A DNA stretch of 63,233 nt, taken from NCBI GenBank assembly GCA_022826195.1, contig JAJDVI010000018.1, positions 37,501-100,733 of the forward strand, given 5' to 3'. The DNA comes from Acidobacteriota bacterium. GTDB taxonomy: Bacteria > Acidobacteriota > Vicinamibacteria > Marinacidobacterales > Marinacidobacteraceae. The position numbers and the translations under genes are program-made. Every line of letters starts with the position of its first letter. The first letter of the stretch is position 1. Below are positions 1 through 8,355 of this stretch, piece after piece. The notes under the pieces were generated by a model. That model did no database searches. It was not told the DNA's origin and worked only from the letters and a program-made list of their open reading frames with translations.

Positions 1-1449
<1,449 letters not shown>

Positions 1450-1453
<4 letters not shown>

Positions 1454-2514
1454 TCGAGGCGGCCCCGGTACCGAACCCGGGGCGTGTCGGCGGCGTCCGT
1501 CACTTCGCCAAGGCGAAAGGCGCCGGAGAGGGTTTCAAGGATGGTCTGCTCGTCGCGAGCCGCCACCACCGCGATGAGACCCACACCGCAGTTGAACGTC
1601 CGGAGCATCTCCCCCTCGGCGATGCCGCCGGCGTCGGCCAGCAACCGGAAAAGGGGAGGAAGGCGGAACGAATCAAGGTTCACCTCGGCGGAAGTGCCTC
1701 GTGGGAGGACCCGGGGAAGATTGTCGCTGATTCCACCGCCGGTGATGTGGGCAAGGGCGCGCAGGCTCCGGTGGCGCAGCAGCGGGCGGAACTCCGGCAG
1801 GTAGCAGCGGTGCGGCGCCAGCAGGGCGTCCGCCGCCGTGACGTCCAGTCCCGGCAGGACGTCATCGATCGCGAGGCCCAGGCGTTCGAACACGATGGCG
1901 CGCGCCAGCGAATAGCCGTTCGTGTGGAGTCCGGACGAGGGGAGGCCGATGAGCACGTCGCCGGGGACCGCCGAACTCCCGTCCAGGATGTGTTCCTCCT
2001 CGACCACCCCGACGATGGTCCCCGCCAGGTCGTAGTCGCCGCCCGGATAGAACCCGGGCATCTCCGCCGTCTCGCCGCCGAGGAGCGCCACCCGGAACTC
2101 CCGGCAGGCATTCACGATCCCGCGGATCACCCCCTCGGCGACTTCCGCGTCGAGCCGGCCCATGGCGAGGTAGTCGAGGAAGAAGAGCGGTTCGGCGCCC
2201 TGGACGAGGATGTCGTTGATGCAGTGGGAGACCAGGTCGTAGCCGGGAACTTCATGGCGGCCGGCGTCCCGCGCCACCCGCAGCTTCGTCCCCACCCCGT
2301 CCGTCGAGGCCACCAGCACCGGGCGCTCGAAGCCGGCCGTGTTCAGCCGGAACAGGCCCCCGAAACTGCCCACGTCGCTCAGCACCTCGGGACGGCGGGT
2401 GCTCGCGACCAGCGGCCGAATGCGGTCCAGGGCGCGGTCCGCCTCGTCGATGTCCACGCCGGCGGTCCGGTAGTCGAGACCGCCGGCCCGGGCTTCGCGA
2501 TCAGGTCCGGACAT
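1450..2514 (-). CDS. purM: Phosphoribosylformylglycinamidine cyclo-ligase (AIR synthetase, PurM)
   Basis: ATP-dependent ring closure giving AIR in purine synthesis. The 354 residues match the family length (~345). Family landmarks include YRTAGVDIDEADRAL at the N-terminus, VLVASTDGVGTKL, DLVSHCINDILVQGAEPLFFLDY, GGETAEMPGFY and HITGGGISDNLPRVLP. The frame stays open for 112 codons upstream, but the homology begins exactly at the ATG at 2514, so that start is chosen. There is no Shine-Dalgarno sequence in front of it; a GATAAT box lies only 9 bases upstream, which suggests a very short or absent 5' leader. It is the first gene of the purM-purN-tyrS operon and divergent from the M24 peptidase. 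Confidence 0.96.
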
Positions 2515-2523
2515 GCAGGTGGG

Positions 2524-2529
2524 ATTATC
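2524..2529 (-). promoter_or_regulatory. Possible -10 box of the purM operon
   Basis: Read on the minus strand the hexamer is GATAAT, 9 bases before the purM ATG. A TGAC-containing -35-like stretch sits about 15 bases further upstream, so the -35 is weak. If this box is used the mRNA would start at or within a few bases of the start codon, in agreement with the missing Shine-Dalgarno sequence. Confidence 0.35.
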
Positions 2530-2644
2530 GCCGCCACGCGAAATCGTCAGGCCGGAACCGCCCGTATCCGGCGGAGACCACCGCATTGCCGCACCGTGAT
2601 TGCTCGCGTCGCGAATAATCCGCAGACCACGAGGTGGCCCCGTC

Positions 2645-4090
2645 ATGCGCAGACTCTCTCCTTCCTTCCTGATCCTGCTGGTCGCCGCCGGCGCCGACGC
2701 CCAGGACCACGCCAAGATCCAGAAGGACTTCCCGGCCGAGGAGTTCGTCGAGCGCCGGGCCCGGGTGATGGAGGCGATCGGCGACGACGCCATCGCCATC
2801 GTCCAGGGCGCCGCCGCGCCTCCCGGCTTCATCGTGTTCCGGCAATCCAACGAGTTCTACTACCTGACCGGCATCGAAGTCCCGCACTCCTACCTGCTGA
2901 TCGACGGCAGGAACCGGAGGTCGCTGCTGTTCCTGCCCCGCCGCGATCCGCGGAAGGAACGCGGCGAGGGCCGGATGCTCTCTGCGGAAGACGTCGACGA
3001 AGCGAGGCAGGCGAGTGGGGTGGACGACGTTTTCGCGATCGACCAGCTCGCCCGCCAGCTCTACGGGTTCGCCCTCCGTCCCCCTTCCCCGACCCTCTTC
3101 ACCTTCATGAGCCCCGCCGAGGGTCGCGGACAGAGCCGCGACGAGAACCTGATCGGCCACGCCCAGCACGTCTCCGATCCGTGGGACGGTCGGGCCTCCC
3201 GGGAAGGCGCCTTCGTGGCCAAGCTGCGCGAGCGCTACCCGCAGTTTCCCATTGCGGACCTGACGCCCATCGTGGACACCATGCGGCTCCACAAGTCGCC
3301 GCGCGAGATGGCGCTCGTCCGGCGGGCGAGCGAGCTGGCCGGGATGGGGATCATGGAGGCGATGCGGTCCACGAAGCCCGGTCTCTTCGAATACCAGCTC
3401 GACGCGGCGGCCTACTACATCTACCGGATCAACGGGTCGCAGGGCGAGGGCTACCGCTCCATCACCGCCACCGGAACGAACGCCTACTTCGGCCACTACT
3501 ACCGCAACGACGCCGAACTGAAGGAGGGCGAGTTGATCCTCATGGACCACGCCCCCGACTACCGCTACTACACGAGCGACATCGCCCGCATGTGGCCGGT
3601 CAGCGGGGTCTTCACCGAGGATCAGCGGAAGCTCTACACGTTCATCGTGCGCTACAGCGAGGCGCTCCTCTCCCGCCTCCGGCCGGGCGTTACCCCCGAC
3701 CAGGTGATGGACGGCGCCGCCGAGGAAATGGAGCCGGTGATCGACGAACTCGGGTTCACCAACCCGCTTCACGAGAAGGCGGCCCGGGAAGCGCTCGTCT
3801 TCCGGGGGCATCTGTCCCATCCGGTCGGGCTGGCGGTCCACGACGTGGGCAGCTACCGCGCCCGACCCTTCGAGGCCGGACTCGTATTCGCGCTCGATCC
3901 CATGCTCTGGGTCCACGAGGAGCGGCTCTACGTGCGGATGGAGGACGTGGTCGCGATCACCGAGAACGGGGTCGAGAACTTCACCGACTTCATGCCGCGC
4001 ACGGTGGACGAGATCGAGGCCTTCATGCGCGAGGAGGGCGTCCTCCAGCTCACCCCGCCGGATCCCGACACCCCGCCGCCGCCACGCTGA
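2645..4090 (+). CDS. Secreted M24B (aminopeptidase P-like) metallopeptidase
   Basis: Predicted to remove N-terminal residues before proline in the envelope. The start at 2645 gives a signal peptide (basic MRR, hydrophobic SFLILLVAAG, then ADAQ) and has a GAGGTG ribosome site 9 bases upstream. The 481 residues show an N-terminal creatinase-type domain (FRQSNEFYYLTG) and a C-terminal pita-bread domain. Metal ligands can be read as Asp301 and Asp312 (LILMDHA ... YTSDIARMWPV), His392 (LSHPVGLAVHDVG) and Glu433 (RMEDVVAITENG). The fifth ligand position, normally Glu in an F-x-x-EP context, is Asp418 (VFALDPML). Asp can still bind metal, so activity is not excluded. The MFS gene follows 60 bases later on the same strand. 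Confidence 0.88.
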   Translation: MRRLSPSFLILLVAAGADAQDHAKIQKDFPAEEFVERRARVMEAIGDDAIAIVQGAAAPPGFIVFRQSNEFYYLTGIEVPHSYLLIDGRNRRSLLFLPRRDPRKERGEGRMLSAEDVDEARQASGVDDVFAIDQLARQLYGFALRPPSPTLFTFMSPAEGRGQSRDENLIGHAQHVSDPWDGRASREGAFVAKLRERYPQFPIADLTPIVDTMRLHKSPREMALVRRASELAGMGIMEAMRSTKPGLFEYQLDAAAYYIYRINGSQGEGYRSITATGTNAYFGHYYRNDAELKEGELILMDHAPDYRYYTSDIARMWPVSGVFTEDQRKLYTFIVRYSEALLSRLRPGVTPDQVMDGAAEEMEPVIDELGFTNPLHEKAAREALVFRGHLSHPVGLAVHDVGSYRARPFEAGLVFALDPMLWVHEERLYVRMEDVVAITENGVENFTDFMPRTVDEIEAFMREEGVLQLTPPDPDTPPPPR

Positions 4091-4150
4091 CCGGGGAGCG
4101 CCCGCCGATTCTGCCGGCGCCTGCCGACCCCACCCCAAGCAGGGACTGAC

Positions 4151-5365
4151 ATGTCACGCGAACGCCTGAACTTCCTGTTCCTGAACCTCGGGCACTTCCT
4201 CGATCACCTGTTCATGCTGATCTTCGCGACGGTCGCGGCGCTCCGGCTCGCGGAGGAGTGGGGGATGAGCTACGCGGCGCTCATTCCCTACGCCACACCG
4301 GGCTTCGTGGCGTTCGGACTCGGTTCGCTCCCGGCCGGCTGGATCGCCGACAAGTGGAGCCGCGAAGGGATGCTGATCGTCTTCTTTGTCGGCATCGGGG
4401 CGAGTTCGATCCTGACCGCGCTGGCCGGCTCGCCGATCCAGATCGCGTTGGGACTCCTCGCGATCGGCGCCTTCGCCGCGATCTACCACCCGGTCGGACT
4501 CGCCATGGTCGTGCACGGCCGGCGGAAGACCGGCGTTCCGCTCGCGATCAACGGCGTCTACGGGAACCTGGGAGTCGCCGTCGCCGCTTTGCTCACGGGG
4601 TACCTCATCGACACCGGAGGCTGGCGCCAAGCGTTCGTGGTACCCGGCGCGATCTCGATCGGGATCGGCGCCGCCTACGCGGCATTCGTCCGGGAAGGCC
4701 GGAAGTCCCGGAACGGTCTCCCGGGTGAACCCGCCGCCGCCCCGGAGACCACCGCCAGCGCGTCGGCGATCGACCGCGCCACGTTCACGCGGGTACTGAC
4801 GGTCATCGTGTTCACCACCGCCATCGGAGGCCTGAACTACCAGAGCACCACGTTCGCGCTCCCCAAGATCTTCGACGAGCGACTCACCGAACTCGCCGGC
4901 TCGGCGACGGCGGTCGGAGGCTACGCGTCTCTCGTGTTTGCGGTCGGAGCGCTGGCCCAGTTGGTGGTCGGCCACCTCGTGGACCATCACTCCCTGCGGA
5001 CCGTCTTCCTGTTCGTGGCAGGGCTGCAGGCGGCGTTGTTCGCGCTCATGATCCAGCTCTCCGGAATCGCCGCCCTCGTCGTCGCCGCCGGGTTCATGTT
5101 CGTTGTCTTCGGGCAGATCCCGATCAACGACGTCCTCGTGAGCCGGATCACGAAGAGCGCGTGGCGCAGTCGCGTCTATGCCATCCGCTACCTGATGACC
5201 TTCTCGGTGATGGCCTCCACCCTGCCGGTCATCGCCGGGATCCACGCCGCGCGCGGGTTCGGCGCGCTCTTTGTCGTGATGGCGGTGGCGTCGACGGGAA
5301 TCTTCACCGCGGTACTGACGCTTCCGCGCACCGGGGCGGTCGCGGGGCGACCGGTCAGCGGGTGA
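4151..5365 (+). CDS. MFS transporter, Fsr-like
   Basis: Polytopic inner-membrane permease of 404 residues with about 12 hydrophobic segments in two halves; the loop near residues 185-215 (rich in Gly, Pro and Ala) is the central cytoplasmic linker. The N-terminus LNLGHFLDHLFMLIFATVAA and the first-half motifs YHPVGLAMVVHGRRKTG and NGVYGNLGVAVAALLTGYLI resemble the fosmidomycin-resistance (Fsr) branch of the major facilitator superfamily; this is recognised by eye, and the substrate is unknown. It lies 60 bases after the M24 peptidase on the same strand and may share its message, but no functional link is evident. Confidence 0.85.
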   Translation: MSRERLNFLFLNLGHFLDHLFMLIFATVAALRLAEEWGMSYAALIPYATPGFVAFGLGSLPAGWIADKWSREGMLIVFFVGIGASSILTALAGSPIQIALGLLAIGAFAAIYHPVGLAMVVHGRRKTGVPLAINGVYGNLGVAVAALLTGYLIDTGGWRQAFVVPGAISIGIGAAYAAFVREGRKSRNGLPGEPAAAPETTASASAIDRATFTRVLTVIVFTTAIGGLNYQSTTFALPKIFDERLTELAGSATAVGGYASLVFAVGALAQLVVGHLVDHHSLRTVFLFVAGLQAALFALMIQLSGIAALVVAAGFMFVVFGQIPINDVLVSRITKSAWRSRVYAIRYLMTFSVMASTLPVIAGIHAARGFGALFVVMAVASTGIFTAVLTLPRTGAVAGRPVSG

Positions 5366-5540
5366 CGCTGATCGTGACCTTGGCGCGTGCAAGGCGGGGT
5401 CGAGATCACCGGGTCACGGTCCCGCTTCGAATGCGCCACCCCGATTCGCCCGCGAAATCAGGAACAAGACACCCGGCCCCAACGCCGAATGCGGCGACAA
5501 TGCACGCCGCCAACCGAACTCGAAGAACGGACCCACCCCG

Positions 5541-6920
5541 ATGGCCAAGAAGGCGGCTTCCAGCAAACGGACCTCAAAACGCACGCTGAACGCGCAGAAC
5601 CTGAAGTCCCTGGGCGCTCCGCGGCTCGCCGAGCTACTGATGGCGGTCACGGCGAAAGACACCGGCGCCAAACGCCTCCTCCGGCTCGAACTTGCGATCC
5701 TCGCGGGCCCCGAAGCGGTGGCGAAGCTGGCCCGCACACGACTCGGAGCGCTCGCGAAGGCCGAGACGCGCGTCTCGTGGAAGCAGGTACCCGCGCTGTC
5801 CGCCGATTTGGAGGCGCATCATCGCGCCATCATGAGCAGCGCGGGGAAGGAGAAGCCGGCCCTGGCGATCGAACTGCTATGGCTGCTGATCGCCGCCGCC
5901 GCCTCGCTCCGGGACCGCAGCGGCTTCGTGACCGGATACGGAGAGGTCCATAAGGAGGCGATACGGCAGCTTGGCGAGCTGGCCAGCGTCGCGAGGCCGG
6001 ACCCGGAGGCGCTCGCCGAGGACGCGTTCCGGGCTCTCGTCCAGGGACGCGGCTACAACGAGCCGATCATCCCGGCGCTGGCGCCGGCGCTCGGAGCCGC
6101 AGGGCTGGCGCATCTCAAGCGGCGACTACGAGAACGCGACGATCACAGCCGGAGCGGACGCGAGCCGCTCCTCGCAATCGCGGACGCGGAGGGCGATGTG
6201 GACGAGTTCATCCGACTCCACCCCGCGGAGGAGCGGAAGCGGCCGCGCTACGCAGCGGATATCGCCCGCCGCCTGCTCGAGGTCCGTCGGGCCGGGGAGG
6301 CGCTGCGAACGCTGGACGCCGCGGAGGGAGGCCAGGACGCTCGAGACATCATGGACCGGCCGGACTTCGGCTGGGCCGATGCCCGGATCGAGGCGCTGGA
6401 GGCTCTGGGCCGTCACGAGGAGGCCCAGGAGCAGCGTTGGTCGTGCTTCGACCGCGAACTCTCGATCCGGCACCTGCGCGCCTGGGTGCATCGCTTCCCG
6501 GGCTTCGACGGCATGGACGCCGAGGAACGGGCGTTCAATCACGCCGAGCGCTTCCACGACGAGACCGCGGTCCTTGATCTCTTCGTGCAGTGGCCGGACC
6601 TGGCGCGGGCCTCCTCCTTCGTACTCCGCCACGCGGAAGCGCTGAACGGCCACCACGACCACACCCTCACGTTCGCGGCGGAAGAACTGGCGGCCCGGTT
6701 TCCGCTCGCCGCCACGCTGGTGCTGCGATGCATGATTGACCACGCCCTGGGCAAGTATCGGAAGGAACGCTTCAGGGACGCCGCCCGGCAACTCGTCGAG
6801 TGCGCGGGACTGGCGGGCGCGATCGCGGACTTCGGGCGCCACCCGGACCACGAGGCCTATGTGAAGGCCCTGCGGCAACGACACCCGTACGAATACGGGT
6901 TCTGGTCGAAGGTGCGATAG
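5541..6920 (+). CDS. DUF6880-like protein
   Basis: Cytoplasmic, largely alpha-helical protein of 459 residues with a basic N-terminal tail (MAKKAASSKRTSKRT). The opening TLNAQNLKSLGAPRLAELLMA, followed by a Leu/Arg/Ala-rich region and repeated helical-hairpin-like segments, matches my recollection of the DUF6880 family; no catalytic motif is visible and the molecular role is unknown. The C-terminal half (FDRELSIRHLRAWVHRFPGF, then AEELAARFPLAATLVLR) looks like TPR-type helical repeats. It stands alone, 175 bases after the MFS gene and convergent with the lipoprotein pair downstream. Confidence 0.75.
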   Translation: MAKKAASSKRTSKRTLNAQNLKSLGAPRLAELLMAVTAKDTGAKRLLRLELAILAGPEAVAKLARTRLGALAKAETRVSWKQVPALSADLEAHHRAIMSSAGKEKPALAIELLWLLIAAAASLRDRSGFVTGYGEVHKEAIRQLGELASVARPDPEALAEDAFRALVQGRGYNEPIIPALAPALGAAGLAHLKRRLRERDDHSRSGREPLLAIADAEGDVDEFIRLHPAEERKRPRYAADIARRLLEVRRAGEALRTLDAAEGGQDARDIMDRPDFGWADARIEALEALGRHEEAQEQRWSCFDRELSIRHLRAWVHRFPGFDGMDAEERAFNHAERFHDETAVLDLFVQWPDLARASSFVLRHAEALNGHHDHTLTFAAEELAARFPLAATLVLRCMIDHALGKYRKERFRDAARQLVECAGLAGAIADFGRHPDHEAYVKALRQRHPYEYGFWSKVR

Positions 6921-6972
6921 ATCGCTCGCGAGCGCCGGGCGCCGTCGCATGGTGGCGTGGCCGGACGAGCCG

Positions 6973-7896
6973 TCAGCGCGCGATGTTGATCGTGACCGTC
7001 GCCGGCCCGCCGTCTTCCGTCAGGCCGTAGTACTCCAGCCGGAACTGGTCGCTTGCGTAGGCGGGACCGCGCGGCGATCCCTCGTGGATCTGGCGCATGA
7101 TGCCGACGTTCCCGAGAGACAGGAGGTGTCCGGGGGCCAGTTCCTTCCCCGAGTCGCGGAGCTGATCGCGGAGCCAGCGGACGGCCGCGATGGGGTCGTA
7201 CCACTCGGCCATGGAGCCCTCCTGGATGACCGCGTCGTTCTCGTCGAGCACCGCGTAGTCGAAGGAGCGGAGGCGCGCGAGCCATTCCTCGGTGGCCTCG
7301 ATGGGAACCGGATCGCCGGCGAACGCCCAGCGGGAGATCATGTTGGACACGATCATCCGGTTCACCGTGGCCGTCTCGGCGTCGTAGTGGGGATCGGGGA
7401 TCTCGGCGAACGGCACCACGGCGTCCAGCGCCGCCAGGATCTCGAGGTCGGTCTCCGCGGTGTTGATGGACGCGTCGCCGACCCGGAACGCGAAGTCCGC
7501 TTCGAGGAACCCGGCGGCGGTTTCGTCCACCCGGATCGCGTCCCCATCATCCCGGAACATGGCCGCGAGAAGGTGCGCCCGGATGCCGCCGGGAGGAAAG
7601 TTCGGGTTGGGGGGGTTGGGGTCGTGACCTCCGGTCTTGTAGCCGACCACCTCGCCCAGCGGCAGGATCTCCACCATCGCGTCCTGCCAGCGGTACGCCT
7701 CGTCGAGCGGCATTTCGTGGACGAACCCGGTGAGCCTGCGGAGGTTCACGAAGTCGGCGGCCATGGCCTCGACCTCGGCGCGGATCGCCGCGTCAGGGTC
7801 CGGTGGAGGGTCCTCGGCGGGTGTGCAACCGGTAAGCGCCGCGAAGAACAGGCAAACGAACGAGAACCGGCACGAACGGGAAGCCGATGGGTTCAT
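6973..7896 (-). CDS. Lipoprotein with MhpD/FAH-like hydratase fold
   Basis: The N-terminus is a lipoprotein signal (CLFFAALTGC, lipidated Cys24), so the 307-residue protein should be anchored in the envelope. The body resembles 2-keto-4-pentenoate hydratase (MhpD/HpcG) proteins: GEVVGYKTGG, LEADFAFRVGDASIN (conserved Glu and Asp of the divalent-metal site) and LDAVVPFAEIPDPHYD, ending with a glycine-rich beta segment. Those relatives are cytoplasmic catabolic enzymes, so an exported lipidated form is unusual. Its ATG overlaps the stop of the small lipoprotein upstream (ATGA), so the two are translated together. The hydratase role is inferred from fold-level motifs only. Confidence 0.75.
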   Translation of the reverse strand: MNPSASRSCRFSFVCLFFAALTGCTPAEDPPPDPDAAIRAEVEAMAADFVNLRRLTGFVHEMPLDEAYRWQDAMVEILPLGEVVGYKTGGHDPNPPNPNFPPGGIRAHLLAAMFRDDGDAIRVDETAAGFLEADFAFRVGDASINTAETDLEILAALDAVVPFAEIPDPHYDAETATVNRMIVSNMISRWAFAGDPVPIEATEEWLARLRSFDYAVLDENDAVIQEGSMAEWYDPIAAVRWLRDQLRDSGKELAPGHLLSLGNVGIMRQIHEGSPRGPAYASDQFRLEYYGLTEDGGPATVTINIAR

Positions 7897-8210
7897 TGGA
7901 CTCCTCCATTCTCGGGGCAGCGGTCGGCGATCGCTGCTTCCACGGCTTCAAGGTGCTCCTCGGCCTCGCGGATCCGCTTGGCGTGGCGCCATTCGTTGTC
8001 CCCCTGATTGGAGCGAGCGTGAACGTCACCCATGAGGTCGCGCCCGTCCAGGTCCGTGGCATCGCCTCCGAGCGTGCGGACCCTTCGCTCCGCTTCCTCC
8101 AACTCGGCCTCCAGGGCCTCGCAGGTCAAGTCAGGCGCGATCGCCGGCGGCTTTGAACAGCCACCGGCGAGGACGACGGCAGGAATCAACAGGAGGCTGA
8201 GTCTGGTCAT
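7893..8210 (-). CDS. Small coiled-coil lipoprotein
   Basis: Protein of 105 residues with a clear lipoprotein signal (LLLIPAVVLAGGC, Cys18) and then a charged, helical, Glu/Ala/Arg-rich body (LTCEALEAELEEAERRVRTL) likely to form a coiled coil. The start at 8210 is supported by a strong GGAGGAAG ribosome site; an in-frame extension to 8264 lacks the signal peptide context. Its TGA overlaps the ATG of the MhpD-like lipoprotein, making a two-gene operon. No family was recognised. Two further Cys besides the lipid Cys (LTCEA, DRCPE) could form a disulphide. Confidence 0.75.
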   Translation of the reverse strand: MTRLSLLLIPAVVLAGGCSKPPAIAPDLTCEALEAELEEAERRVRTLGGDATDLDGRDLMGDVHARSNQGDNEWRHAKRIREAEEHLEAVEAAIADRCPENGGVQ

Positions 8211-8273
8211 GGTTCTTCCTCCTTCGGAATCGCCGACCCTGCCGAGTCGGACACATGATCCCACAACGCAAAA

Positions 8274-8301
8274 CGGGGGAGCCTCCGGAGAGGCTCCCCC
8301 G
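8274..8301 (-). terminator. Intrinsic terminator after the Oar-like receptor gene
   Basis: Perfect 11-bp stem (8274-8284 with 8291-8301) around a 6-base loop; on the minus strand the hairpin is followed directly by TTTT. It lies about 55 bases past the stop of the receptor gene, in the right orientation to end that transcript. Confidence 0.85.
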
Positions 8302-8355
8302 CTTGGTGGTCCCGTCCGGCGGGCGCCGGAGCGTCCGCCAGATCGGGAAAGGTGC

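Noticed and set aside
1747..4149. Long open frames opposite or across known genes (for example 1747-4149, 26612-28864, 40169-42625, 49490-52030)
   Set aside because: They are antisense or frame-shifted images of purM/M24, DUF5916, the binding lipoproteins and the BNR gene, a consequence of high GC content; their translations are Arg/Gly/Pro-rich with no motifs.
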